A DNA stretch of 64,000 nucleotides from positions 62,001-126,000 of the forward strand of contig WGMJ01000018.1 in the NCBI GenBank assembly GCA_016125135.1, written 5' to 3'. This DNA is from Alphaproteobacteria bacterium (GTDB lineage: Bacteria > Pseudomonadota > Alphaproteobacteria > Micavibrionales > Micavibrionaceae). The notes under the pieces were generated by a model. That model worked only from the letters and a program-made list of their open reading frames with translations, searched no databases and was not told the origin of the DNA. Position numbers and translations under genes: made by a program. Below are positions 1 to 7,298 of the stretch, piece by piece (positions within the stretch are counted from its first letter, which is position 1; every line of letters starts with the position of its first letter).

Positions 1-7
1 TTACGCT

Positions 8-99
8 GGAGACGTGGCCGAGTGGCTGAAGGCGGCGGTTTGCTAAACCGTTATACGGGTAACACTGTATCGGAGGTTCGAATCCTCTCGTCTCCGCCA
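8..99 (+). tRNA. tRNA-Ser (anticodon GCU)
   Basis: The 7-bp acceptor stem pairs GGAGACG (8-14) with CGTCTCC (89-95), followed by discriminator G96 and an encoded CCA (97-99). The anticodon loop TTGCTAA (40-46) sits on a 5-bp stem (35-39/47-51) and gives anticodon GCU, which reads AGC/AGU. A long variable arm and the TTCGAAT T-loop fit a class II serine tRNA. The adjacent integrase gene makes its 3' end the likely attachment site of the integrated element that follows. Confidence 0.97.
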
Positions 100-139
100 T
101 TATTCTTCCTAGAAAATCCAAAGAAGTTCTTATGCACAA

Positions 140-170
140 AAAAGCGTCAATAAACATTGACGCTTTTATT
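140..170 (+). terminator. Rho-independent terminator after tRNA-Ser
   Basis: A perfect 12-bp stem (140-151 with 156-167) encloses an AAAC loop and is A-rich before and T-rich after, so it could end transcription in either direction. It separates the tRNA from the integrase leader. Confidence 0.85.
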
Positions 171-211
171 CCATGCCTGCTAGTGAGGTTCTATAGAAGC
201 CAGAGAAAGCG

Positions 212-230
212 TGCGTATAAACGTGCGTAT
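212..230 (+). repeat. Left TGCGTAT direct repeat pair (candidate integrase arm site)
   Basis: TGCGTAT occurs at 212-218 and 224-230, a 12-bp period, just upstream of the integrase start. The same pair with the same period and orientation recurs at 6551-6569. Arm-type integrase binding sites commonly look like this, but the binding role here is inferred. Confidence 0.6.
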
Positions 231-250
231 ATTTTTTTACTGGAGGAAAT

Positions 251-1471
251 ATGACACTTACACATAAACAAATAGAAAGCCTGCAACCTAAAGCGAAGCC
301 CTATCGCAAAACAGATAGCGGTGGGTTATGTATCGAGGTAAGCCCTACAGGAGGAAAGCTATGGCGGTGGCGTTATAAATTTAATGGTAAATCGCAACTA
401 GCATCTTTAGGAAAATTCCCTCTAATTTCCTTACAGAAGGCACGAGAACTAAGAGATGAAGTCAAACTCATAAAAGAGAGCGGAAAGCACCCTACCCGCT
501 TCAAAAAGGCACAGAAGCTAAAACAAGCGACTGAAGGCGGAAACACTTTCAAAGTAATTGCAGAGCGGTGGTTAGAAGAAAAAGGAAAAAGGCTTAACCA
601 AAAATACCATACACAAACAATCGCCCGTATGCGCCAGCACGTATTTCCAGCCATAGGCAACCTTCCACTTACGGAAATAACAGTTCCTGACATTGTTAAA
701 GTGGTAGACCGAATAGCGGATCGCGGCACTCTCGAAACTGCTAAGCGTATGGGGCAAATGATTGGACAGGTTTTTCGGTATGCTACCAGGCGTGGCTTGT
801 GCCTTCATAATCCTGCCGCCGATATGAGAGGTTTAGTTGCAACACCACAAGAAAAACACCACCCTTGCATATCACCAGTAGAAGCACCTGCCTTATTACA
901 AGCCATAGACAATTATGGCGGTGGTGATTTTAGCAAAGCTGCCATGAAACTAATGGCCTTAACTTTTGTACGCACTCAAGAATTGATTGGTGCAAAATGG
1001 GACGAAATAGATTGGCAGCGACAGGAATGGCATATTCCAGCAAGTCGCATGAAAATGAAACGCCCTCACTGCGTACCATTATCAAAACAAGCGGTGATGA
1101 TCCTAAAGGAAATACAAGAATTAACAGGCGATAAAGAATTTATCTTCTTTAGTGCAGCAAGCAAGTTAAAGCACATGAGTAATGGTTCAATACTTATGGC
1201 TTTACGCCGCATGGGTTATCAGGGGCGCATGACAGGACACGGTTTTAGAACACTTGCTTCTACGATACTAAACGAAAAAGGCTATTCGCGTGACGCTATT
1301 GAAAGACAGTTATCACATGAAGACAGCGATAAAATTCGTAGTGCCTATAACCGCGCCGAATATATGACTGAACGCAAAAAGCTAATGCAGGATTACGCAG
1401 ATATTTTAGACCGCCTCAAAGAGGGAATAGATTTTGACAATGTCATTCAATTTGGTAGGCAAAATGTATAA
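251..1471 (+). CDS. Tyrosine recombinase/integrase, P4-type, tRNA-targeting
   Basis: Site-specific recombinase of 406 residues that would integrate and excise the element at the tRNA-Ser gene. The N-terminus (about 1-85) is an arm-DNA-binding domain of the DUF4102 type (K-x-DSGGLCIEV, then WRWRYKFNGK). A core-binding domain follows (about 100-190) and the catalytic domain runs from about 205 to 390. The catalytic set is visible: R241 in FVRTQEL, H330 and R333 in HGFR, H356 in LSHE and nucleophile Y366 in SAYNR. The start is set by GGAGG about 5 nt before ATG. The gene looks intact, so the element could still be mobile. Confidence 0.95.
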   Translation: MTLTHKQIESLQPKAKPYRKTDSGGLCIEVSPTGGKLWRWRYKFNGKSQLASLGKFPLISLQKARELRDEVKLIKESGKHPTRFKKAQKLKQATEGGNTFKVIAERWLEEKGKRLNQKYHTQTIARMRQHVFPAIGNLPLTEITVPDIVKVVDRIADRGTLETAKRMGQMIGQVFRYATRRGLCLHNPAADMRGLVATPQEKHHPCISPVEAPALLQAIDNYGGGDFSKAAMKLMALTFVRTQELIGAKWDEIDWQRQEWHIPASRMKMKRPHCVPLSKQAVMILKEIQELTGDKEFIFFSAASKLKHMSNGSILMALRRMGYQGRMTGHGFRTLASTILNEKGYSRDAIERQLSHEDSDKIRSAYNRAEYMTERKKLMQDYADILDRLKEGIDFDNVIQFGRQNV

Positions 1472-2078
1472 ATATAATCCCATAAAATACATTATGGATG
1501 AATTTGGTGTAATTCAAACAGAAGCCATGCTTCTCCAAGAAGGCTTAGACCAAGCAAAGGCTGAATACGATAGCCTCGAAGACTATCGAAAAACTTTACT
1601 GCCTATCAAAGAGTATGGAAGGGAGATAGAGATTGCTAATAATGCCCTTAAGCGGCTCAACAAAGCCCTTAAAAGATTAGGCCATAATCATTTACACACA
1701 CTAGATACAATTTACTTCGCAGCAAATAATAAAGATCAATTTATGACAGTAACGGTGTTTGAAAAATACCCCGATGAGAGACATAAATCTGGCATTCAAG
1801 TAATTTGTGAAAAATTAGAGAACACAATGGAGTTTTCTTTAGAAGAAGTGGCAACACCTGGTAGAGGAAATGCACGTAAAGAAGGAAAGAAATATATTCC
1901 AGCTATTAAAGTACTAGAAAGATATTTCAGATCAGCTTTACCAATGAATAAAATATCATCAAGCCAAACAAGTAAATTTTATAAATATGTTGAGATATGG
2001 TTTGCTAACTATGTTCCAGAGGCGGAGATTGAAGATTATCGAAGGCACATTCAAAACGCTATCTCTAAAGAATTTTAG
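1464..2078 (+). CDS. Hypothetical protein of the integrated element
   Basis: I do not recognise this 204-residue protein. The start at 1464 is preferred because GGTAGG lies just before it; ATG codons at 1434 and 1440 lack such a site. It overlaps the last 8 nt of the integrase gene, which suggests translational coupling. The sequence is soluble, Lys/Glu-rich and helical (about 25-80 looks coiled-coil prone), with no membrane segment. It is visibly more A+T-rich than the core genes and meets the convergent gene that ends at 2075 with a 4-nt overlap. Confidence 0.75.
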   Translation: MYKYNPIKYIMDEFGVIQTEAMLLQEGLDQAKAEYDSLEDYRKTLLPIKEYGREIEIANNALKRLNKALKRLGHNHLHTLDTIYFAANNKDQFMTVTVFEKYPDERHKSGIQVICEKLENTMEFSLEEVATPGRGNARKEGKKYIPAIKVLERYFRSALPMNKISSSQTSKFYKYVEIWFANYVPEAEIEDYRRHIQNAISKEF

Positions 2079-2944
2079 CTATTCTTCCCAATTTTAGAGA
2101 CTAATTGGATATAATTCTCACCCATTAGAAAAGCTATGAGGGGTATATCACGCCCCTTATCTTCCAAATCCATTCTGCACGCAGTTTCAATACATTCTTG
2201 TATCAATTCCTTTACACGGTTTGTTGCAAAAGTAATTACATTTTCTGGCATAACACCTTCTGATAATGTTTTTAACATTTCTTGGGTTGTAGTATCTTCA
2301 AAGTCCTTCGGATTGAATGTGATACAATGAAACAAATGCCCTCTTTTATAGGAGGGTATTTTTAAGAAAGTATATAAGATGCTGACTCTAAAGTTTGCAA
2401 AACAGTGGTCTACATAACTAAAAAAGCTGTCCTCCTCTAATTCTATCTTCCTGTCAGGTCTACTAACTAATACAAAATAACAAAGATTGTATTTATGTGG
2501 ATCAAAGTCAGGCAGTGATATTACAATGTCACCTTCATCTTCCTGAACATCATAATGAGCGCCAAATAATTCTGTTGTCCTGCGCGCATACACAAACGCA
2601 AATCGGTCATGTGTTTTTATTGCCTCGGTGAAATGCGCTCCTTCAAATATTTTTCCATTTTCTAATTCTAAAGTATGTTTAATAAGATTCCCTGTTTTGC
2701 TATTCATACTGCTATGAATAGAATATCTCTGTTGTTTAGAAGGAGTTTCTTGATATGCGTCTTCTGGAAAAATTACAGGCGGCTTATCATCGAATACAAG
2801 CATAGAAGTAGCACCTGTATAGTTTTCTGCTTTCTTAAGATAAAGAAAAACACCTAAGCCATCACCTGCCTCTGCCCTTTCCTCTGCCGTAAGAAGCCCC
2901 CTTTTATCACCGTTTATTCCTGTAACAAATTTTACAGTTACCAT
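2075..2944 (-). CDS. Hypothetical protein of the integrated element
   Basis: Unrecognised soluble protein of 289 residues. The start at 2944 (MVTVKFVTG) is preferred over an upstream start at 3112, because 2944 has GGAAA about 8 nt upstream and leaves a free divergent promoter region before the AlpA-like gene. It has no signal peptide, membrane segment or motif I can name; charged stretches alternate with beta-rich segments such as YNLCYFVLVS. It is A+T-rich like its neighbour and may be cargo of the element. Confidence 0.7.
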   Translation of the reverse strand: MVTVKFVTGINGDKRGLLTAEERAEAGDGLGVFLYLKKAENYTGATSMLVFDDKPPVIFPEDAYQETPSKQQRYSIHSSMNSKTGNLIKHTLELENGKIFEGAHFTEAIKTHDRFAFVYARRTTELFGAHYDVQEDEGDIVISLPDFDPHKYNLCYFVLVSRPDRKIELEEDSFFSYVDHCFANFRVSILYTFLKIPSYKRGHLFHCITFNPKDFEDTTTQEMLKTLSEGVMPENVITFATNRVKELIQECIETACRMDLEDKGRDIPLIAFLMGENYIQLVSKIGKNS

Positions 2945-3047
2945 CGCTATTTCCAGTTTAGATATAAAAAATGTCTTTAACGTGCCTGCCCCTACCAAAT
3001 AAACACTATTAAATTCCTTTGATACAAACAAATACAAAGGAAACCAC

Positions 3048-3239
3048 ATGAATAACTCAATTTTAAGACTGCCTGAAGTTACAAAAATGACTGGATTAAG
3101 CCGCTCCAGCATTTATCTTATGGCTAATAACGGCTCTTTTCCTAAACAAGTATCATTAGGCGAACGTGCCGTAGGATGGGTGGAAAAGGAAATTCTAACC
3201 TGGCTGCAGCAAAAAGCAGATGCAAGAGCCGTGAAATGA
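3048..3239 (+). CDS. AlpA-family DNA-binding regulator / excisionase-like
   Basis: A 63-residue helix-turn-helix protein with the AlpA/MerR-like winged-helix pattern: LRLPEVTKMTGLSRSSIYLM, then GSFPKQVSLGERAVGWVEKEILTWL. Members of this family activate integrase genes or act as excisionases in P4-like prophages and islands. AAAGGAA precedes the ATG at good spacing. Its stop overlaps the next start (ATGA), so the two are probably co-transcribed, divergent from the gene at 2075-2944. Confidence 0.9.
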   Translation: MNNSILRLPEVTKMTGLSRSSIYLMANNGSFPKQVSLGERAVGWVEKEILTWLQQKADARAVK

Positions 3240-3631
3240 CCACCACTTTGAAAAGGTCGTATGCAGGAGGATTGTATGGCGCAAATGCAGCCCTTTGCTT
3301 ATTGCAGATAGCCATGTGCACAGAATATGGGCGTAAAAGAAATTTTGATATTCGCGTTTTAGCTTTTATATGCGGCTGTATAAGAACCAAAAGTAACTCC
3401 GCAAGTTGTTCACTGACTTGGATAGCTAAAACACTAAACGTGGCACGATCACAAGTTTCCCGCGCTTCGCATAGGCTTATTGCAAACGGCTTTATAACAG
3501 CACAGGAAGATTATTCCACCCTAGCTAGAAGAAAAGCCAATATATACACCCTTAATACTTACCTTATTGAAACCTATAAAAACAACCCAGACCAATATGC
3601 AAAGGATCTAACATCTGACCTAACTCCATAA
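3236..3631 (+). CDS. Winged-helix protein, possible element replication or regulatory factor
   Basis: 131 residues. The start at 3236 overlaps the AlpA-like stop by 4 nt; an earlier in-frame ATG at 3176 would lie deep inside that gene. Residues about 45-100 read as a helix-turn-helix (SLTWIAKTLNVARSQVSRA, then HRLIANGFITAQE), the arrangement of MarR/replication-initiator-type winged helices where an L-x-x-x-G-x-I wing follows the recognition helix. A role in replication or control of the element is inferred from its place beside the AlpA gene and from the origin-like DNA at 5640-5800. Confidence 0.7.
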   Translation: MTTTLKRSYAGGLYGANAALCLLQIAMCTEYGRKRNFDIRVLAFICGCIRTKSNSASCSLTWIAKTLNVARSQVSRASHRLIANGFITAQEDYSTLARRKANIYTLNTYLIETYKNNPDQYAKDLTSDLTP

Positions 3632-3756
3632 AATATATTCATATTCACTGACGCATTTGTAGCTATACAGCGCGAGAATGTCTGCCTTTATCTTTATGAA
3701 GCTTATAGGCGCAGTTTGATCAACAATCTTTATTAAATGGCTTTGGATTAAATAAA

Positions 3757-4143
3757 TTACTTCTCTAACACCAGTGGCGCAATAAAAGCAAAAAATACCC
3801 CTGTCCCAAATATCAGCACAGATACCCAATAAATCACCCAACTAATAATTCTGAGTCTTGTGCATGATTTTGCCTGAACTGGATCAACCGGACAAGGCAG
3901 AGAACGCGCACGCCATAACATTCCTCCTGCCAACAATAAAAGAACTGCTGCCAACCCAAATACTGCAATTTTATGTTTAGATAGCCAAACTAGTTGGGGA
4001 AATTCGCTGACCAGTCCCGCTAGCACCGCACCCATCCCTAGGGAAACCATCAAAGCGGGAAGAGCGCAGCAAACAAGCGTAGCAGAAGATGTAAAAAGGC
4101 TTATAGCAGGTGTTAAAAGTTGACCCCTTAAATTATTAGTCAT
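3757..4143 (-). CDS. MerT-like inner-membrane metal transport protein
   Basis: 128 residues with three or four hydrophobic segments. The first contains LVCCALPALMVSLG, the paired-cysteine pattern of MerT-type mercuric transporters; a second Cys site (SLPCPVDPVQAKSC) lies in the loop, as in MerT-like proteins. It overlaps the start of the MerP-like gene by 8 nt, so the two are coupled. In Mer systems MerP hands metal to MerT for import. No mercuric reductase or MerR is present, so the metal could be mercury, copper or another soft metal; the substrate is not decided by the sequence. Confidence 0.8.
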   Translation of the reverse strand: MTNNLRGQLLTPAISLFTSSATLVCCALPALMVSLGMGAVLAGLVSEFPQLVWLSKHKIAVFGLAAVLLLLAGGMLWRARSLPCPVDPVQAKSCTRLRIISWVIYWVSVLIFGTGVFFAFIAPLVLEK

Positions 4144-4444
4144 GTTTCACCTCTGCCTGATGATGAATGTTTTGAACTTCATAACCAGCTTCTGTGATTT
4201 TAGTTTTAATAAACTCATCATCAAGGATCTGTCCATCTTTCATGTTAATTGTGACCAAAGCATTATCAAGATCAACATTCGTAGACTCGACTTTGCCTGT
4301 GTCGAGGAATACTTTTTCTATGGCTTTGGAACAAAAATCACAGACAAGACCGAGTGTTTTCACGTGCACCACTTCTCCAGCAAAAGCAAGGGGCACAGTC
4401 AGAGTTACAAAAGTTAATACAGTTAGAAATGATAGTTTTTTCAT
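4136..4444 (-). CDS. MerP-like periplasmic heavy-metal-binding (HMA) protein
   Basis: 102 residues: a signal peptide (MKKLSFLTVL...PLAFA) followed by one HMA ferredoxin-like domain. The metal loop reads LGLVCDFCSKAIEKVF, a CxxC variant of the GMTCxxC consensus that lacks the usual Met. It ends in a His-rich tail (NIHHQAEVKHD) that could add metal ligands. AGGAGAA lies before the start. It sits between the outer-membrane-like gene and the MerT-like gene in one minus-strand operon and is likely the periplasmic metal carrier. Confidence 0.88.
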   Translation of the reverse strand: MKKLSFLTVLTFVTLTVPLAFAGEVVHVKTLGLVCDFCSKAIEKVFLDTGKVESTNVDLDNALVTINMKDGQILDDEFIKTKITEAGYEVQNIHHQAEVKHD

Positions 4445-4455
4445 GGTAGTTCTCC

Positions 4456-5085
4456 TTAAAATGTTTTCATGAGGTGAAAGTAAACGCCGCCATCGAGATT
4501 AACGCCGACCTCTCCAAGGGTTGTTCCCTTGAAAAGGCGTACAAGTGGCGTAACAGAAAATTCATTGTCCCGATAATGGTCATAGTCAGCCTGCAGCATG
4601 AGCCATGTGTGCAAATCACCGCTATCACCTTTGTACGGGGCAATACCAACACGTGCTGTATGAGAAGCTTTTTTATAGATGTCCCCCGCAGTAAGAAACT
4701 CATTGCTATAGGAAACGTAATAGCGACGATCTTCCCAATCTGCGGCAACACCAGCATAAACGGCAGCTTGGCTTTCTCCATCTTCATATGCAAAGCCTGC
4801 ACCTGATTTTAGGTAAAGGTTGCCTTGCGAACCCGGGTTATTCCAACGCTTGAGCAGATAATTAAGCTGCGCTGCGTCCATATTGGCTTTTGGATCACGC
4901 CAATAATCGTGACGCCAGCCAATCGAATAATTGGGGTCAGGAGTGTAGTAAACCTCGGCACTGTTCACATCCATGTCATTCATGGTCATGAGACTCCAGC
5001 CACCTGGATAAGTTATAGGCCGTGCCTGTGCTGCCAAGGGCAACATCAGCAAACCTAGGCATAAAGCCTGATGTACAATTTTCAT
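4456..5085 (-). CDS. Predicted secreted/outer-membrane beta-barrel-like protein of the metal cassette
   Basis: 209 residues with a clear signal peptide (MKIVHQALCLGLLMLPLAAQA). The start at 5085 follows GAGGAAC; a TTG at 5100 is less likely. The mature part is built of alternating aromatic/hydrophobic strands (YSIGWRHDYWRD, RRYYVSYSNEF, HTWLMLQADYDHY) and ends VYFHLMKTF, a terminal Phe as in many outer-membrane barrels. I cannot name the family. Its place upstream of the MerP/MerT-like pair suggests a role in metal passage or sensing at the outer membrane. Confidence 0.75.
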   Translation of the reverse strand: MKIVHQALCLGLLMLPLAAQARPITYPGGWSLMTMNDMDVNSAEVYYTPDPNYSIGWRHDYWRDPKANMDAAQLNYLLKRWNNPGSQGNLYLKSGAGFAYEDGESQAAVYAGVAADWEDRRYYVSYSNEFLTAGDIYKKASHTARVGIAPYKGDSGDLHTWLMLQADYDHYRDNEFSVTPLVRLFKGTTLGEVGVNLDGGVYFHLMKTF

Positions 5086-5140
5086 GATAAAGTTCCTCAA
5101 TAAGTTAAATTGTCAACACGTGATTACGTTTGATGAAAAC

Positions 5141-5524
5141 TTATTGAAGTATTCTCTGCGTTATAAGGATGCGGTGAAAAGAAGCTCGTCCTTTAGGAGG
5201 TGGATCACCACCAGACAAACGTATATTTGCGAAAGCAGGAAAGTTAAAGGCTACAACAGGCAGGATAAAGGCAACCAGAACCCAAACAATGTGAGGCAAT
5301 GGCATATCAAAAGCAGAAGCCTGCCCCAGATCATTCTGCATACAATCTTCCATTAGCATGATGCCAGAAGAAGATTCTGTTTCCTTATTCATACCATGGC
5401 AAGGGGGTGCTGGATTTTCAACCGCCGCATTGGCAACTCCTGGACAAACCGCCATAAAGCACACCATTGATGGGGTAAGCATCAAAAGCATTAAGATGGT
5501 GCGTAGAAAGCGATGGAAACCCAT
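5141..5524 (-). CDS. Small secreted/membrane Cys-Met protein, first gene of the metal cassette
   Basis: 127 residues of unknown family. An N-terminal hydrophobic segment (about 8-33) is a signal or anchor; PPCHGMNKETE and MLMEDCMQNDLGQ follow, rich in Cys, His and Met that could bind a soft metal; a second membrane segment (about 75-97) and a basic tail complete it. The start at 5524 has a weak AGGT upstream. It is the promoter-proximal gene of the minus-strand run 5524-3757, so a metal-related role is inferred from position and from these residues. Confidence 0.65.
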   Translation of the reverse strand: MGFHRFLRTILMLLMLTPSMVCFMAVCPGVANAAVENPAPPCHGMNKETESSSGIMLMEDCMQNDLGQASAFDMPLPHIVWVLVAFILPVVAFNFPAFANIRLSGGDPPPKGRASFHRILITQRILQ

Positions 5525-5663
5525 AGACCTATTGTCTCATGGCAGAACATATGTTTCAAGTTTATTTGCAATAGCCTAAAAAATGTTAAATAAGCCTAGG
5601 GGTTACGAGTATTTTTTCTAGTATTCAGATTTACTTTAATAAACATAGCGACAATTTATTGTT

Positions 5664-5684
5664 AGTGGATAAGTTTGTAGATAA
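5664..5684 (-). other. Two DnaA-box-like 9-mers
   Basis: AGTGGATAA (5664-5672) and TGTAGATAA (5676-5684) each match 8 of 9 positions of the DnaA box complement TGTGGATAA, same orientation, 12 bp apart. A weaker 7/9 match, TTATACACT, lies at 5792-5800 on the other strand. The upstream 40 bp are very A+T-rich. Confidence 0.45.
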
Positions 5685-5705
5685 CTCTGTTAGTCCTTTT
5701 TACCT

Positions 5706-5770
5706 CTGCAATCTCTAGGGGTTTCACTCCCTGCAACTTGTAGAAATTACGCCCCCCTGCAACCTCTAGG
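5706..5770 (+). repeat. Three iteron-like direct repeats
   Basis: CTGCAATCTCTAGG (5706), CTGCAACTTGTAGA (5731) and CTGCAACCTCTAGG (5757) share the pattern CTGCAAYYTSTAGR with 25- and 26-bp periods, about two and a half helical turns. Spacing and closeness to DnaA-box-like sites suggest initiator or regulator binding sites. Confidence 0.55.
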
Positions 5771-5931
5771 AGGTTGTGGCTAATACACCCCTTATACACT
5801 TACTTAATACTAATTGGACTACATCTTAGATGTGGGGGGGATATTCAAAAGTGAACGACACCTACCCTGCACACCGCACTGTATCCTTCGTTAAAACGCT
5901 AACCCAGTTTTTTTAGGGAAGTTTTTTGACT

Positions 5932-5953
5932 CATGCGCGCGCACGCGCGCGTA
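5932..5953. other. 22-bp alternating pyrimidine-purine tract
   Basis: From CA at 5932 to TA at 5953 every step alternates pyrimidine and purine, mostly CG. Such tracts can adopt Z-DNA under negative supercoiling. It lies 13 bp beyond the stop of the zinc-ribbon gene (5966). Confidence 0.6.
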
Positions 5954-5965
5954 ATACTACAGACG

Positions 5966-6475
5966 TTAAAACTTATCAATATTATCAATCACCCATTTCA
6001 TGCTGTTGCCTACGTCTTCTACGCCCTCTTTCGTACAATGCTGATTCCAAGCATTAGAAGCCTTCTGTAAGCTATCTTTTACAATGACAGTGTTTTGAAC
6101 GCTTATACCGCCAAGGCCGTTCCTACCCCTGTATTTGAAGCAAATTGTAGAGCCATCCTGGTTAGCCAGAATTGTTATCCATTCGAGGGATTTTGGATCA
6201 CGCGAATTTGCCTTAATTGAATTGCCATAGAAAACCACTTTGGTGTCACGCATTTTTTCTTCAGGTGACTTTTCCTGTTTAGCTACTGGCTTGCTTTCAG
6301 GTGTAGCAGGCTTGCCAGGCGGGTTCATCATTTCACTAACAAACACTATCAAAACGAAAATGATGAATAACCATCCAAAGAAGCCAGTTCGTTTTGGCTT
6401 TGCTCCGCATTTTGGACAGGCTTTAGCCTTGCTGCTTATTTCATTATTACATTCATGACATTTTATGAGTGCCAT
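5966..6475 (-). CDS. Zinc-ribbon membrane protein of the integrated element
   Basis: 169 residues. Residues 7-24 form a zinc ribbon (CHECNNEISSKAKACPKCG); a single membrane segment follows at about 33-47 (GWLFIIFVLIVFV), then a Pro/Lys linker and a C-terminal globular domain (about 75-169) that I do not recognise, with two Cys (TICFKY and HCTKEG) that could form a disulphide outside the cytoplasm. GGGAGAAGG precedes the ATG. Zinc-ribbon plus single-TM proteins are common on prophages and islands. It is the last gene before the right-end repeat. Confidence 0.8.
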   Translation of the reverse strand: MALIKCHECNNEISSKAKACPKCGAKPKRTGFFGWLFIIFVLIVFVSEMMNPPGKPATPESKPVAKQEKSPEEKMRDTKVVFYGNSIKANSRDPKSLEWITILANQDGSTICFKYRGRNGLGGISVQNTVIVKDSLQKASNAWNQHCTKEGVEDVGNSMKWVIDNIDKF

Positions 6476-6550
6476 TAACCTTCTCCCTCTGTTGCTTTGA
6501 AACTATATCCAGCAACATCCAGTGCAGTAAGGCAGAAGCCAGTGTTTGAA

Positions 6551-6569
6551 TGCGTATATTATTGCGTAT
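6551..6569 (+). repeat. Right TGCGTAT direct repeat pair (candidate integrase arm site)
   Basis: TGCGTAT at 6551-6557 and 6563-6569 repeats the 12-bp period and orientation of the pair at 212-230. This places the right end of the integrated element close to here. Confidence 0.6.
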
Positions 6570-6630
6570 TTTCGGTGGTGATTTTATATTTACTTTTATA
6601 AATCAATGGGATAATGTGCGTTTTAGGCGG

Positions 6631-6643
6631 TTCTCGTCCCATT
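6631..6643 (+). other. Possible degraded attR
   Basis: TTCTCGTCCCATT resembles the tRNA-Ser 3' end (TCTCGTC...CC..CATT) but lacks several bases, so it would be an eroded attachment copy. An exact copy of the tRNA end was not found by eye. It lies 62 bp outside the right repeat pair. Confidence 0.25.
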
Positions 6644-6672
6644 TAATAAAATATAAAAACAGGCAGGGTTGT

Positions 6673-7143
6673 ATGACATTATCATTTACCAAAGAAGATT
6701 TTCCTCTCATCGCGATATTTGAGAGCGCACCAGGCAATGAAATGGGTGCCGCCCATTTGCGTGATGGGTTTGAGAAAGCTGTTAACGGTTCGATTGATGA
6801 CAAATTCGATTTTGCATTTGCGCTACAAACAGGCATTGCATGGCCTGAGTCCCGTGCGCAGATGCAACAAATGCTTCCCACCCTTACTGATGCAGTTGCA
6901 GAAAAAACCCTTGTGAAATGCTACGAAATTTTCGAGCTTGCCGCTGCCAATAACCTAGATGCAGCAGGCATGTACTATAATTTTACGCTTTGCGGTGTCG
7001 GTTGCGAGCAAGATATGTCTAAAGCAGAGGCAGCTCTTGGGAAACTTGACCAGTTGGCACAAGAGCACCCTGAGTATACGCGCATTATAGGCAAAGCCAG
7101 AGAAGACATGGCCTCGATTAAGCAACAGCTTGGATTGCAATAA
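6673..7143 (+). CDS. Hypothetical protein, SEL1/TPR-like helical
   Basis: 156 residues, soluble and mostly helical. The start at 6673 (MTLSFTKED) is chosen because the upstream extension to 6550 runs through the probable element end and its codons look non-coding. The C-terminal half (YEIFELAAANNLDAAGMYYNFTLCGVGCEQDMSKAEAAL) resembles a Sel1-type helical repeat, but the match is loose. It is the first gene outside the element and is followed by the promoter of the acetyltransferase gene. Confidence 0.7.
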   Translation: MTLSFTKEDFPLIAIFESAPGNEMGAAHLRDGFEKAVNGSIDDKFDFAFALQTGIAWPESRAQMQQMLPTLTDAVAEKTLVKCYEIFELAAANNLDAAGMYYNFTLCGVGCEQDMSKAEAALGKLDQLAQEHPEYTRIIGKAREDMASIKQQLGLQ

Positions 7144-7168
7144 GCAATTACAATTAATACCGAAGAAA

Positions 7169-7196
7169 TTGACTTTTTCATAATTTCGTATATACT
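7169..7196 (+). promoter_or_regulatory. Sigma70-type promoter for 7299-8302
   Basis: TTGACT (7169-7174) and TATACT (7191-7196) are separated by 16 bp. The about 95-nt leader that follows contains an inverted repeat GCGCAGC (7239-7245)/GCTGCGC (7261-7267). Confidence 0.65.
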
Positions 7197-7298
7197 CGGC
7201 CTTATGTCAGTATAAAAACTCACCTTTTCGGCATTCACGCGCAGCGTCCCTTTGCGGTTTGCTGCGCTTATTTTCATCAATACAAAAGGAACACTATT

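Larger units (their letters stand above)
5525..5965. other. Gene-free 441-bp stretch with origin-like signals
   Basis: No coding region is convincing here. The left part must hold the promoter of the minus-strand metal cassette. The A+T-rich middle carries DnaA-box-like 9-mers (5664-5684) and three spaced direct repeats (5706-5770), and the right part a perfectly alternating purine-pyrimidine run (5932-5953). Together this resembles a small replication origin of the element; function is inferred. Confidence 0.5.

Noticed and set aside
3620-3841. Reading frame on the minus strand between the winged-helix and MerT-like genes
   Set aside because: It overlaps both genes, has no ribosome site and no coherent protein features.
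3757-4444. Classical mercury-resistance operon
   Set aside because: No merA or merR, and the metal loop of the MerP-like protein differs from the consensus.
97-6643. Exact attL/attR direct repeat of the tRNA-Ser 3' end
   Set aside because: No exact copy of the tRNA end was found by eye; only a degraded match at 6631.
6550-6672. N-terminal extension of the 6673-7143 gene
   Set aside because: It runs through the probable right-end repeats of the element and does not read like protein; the start at 6673 is used.
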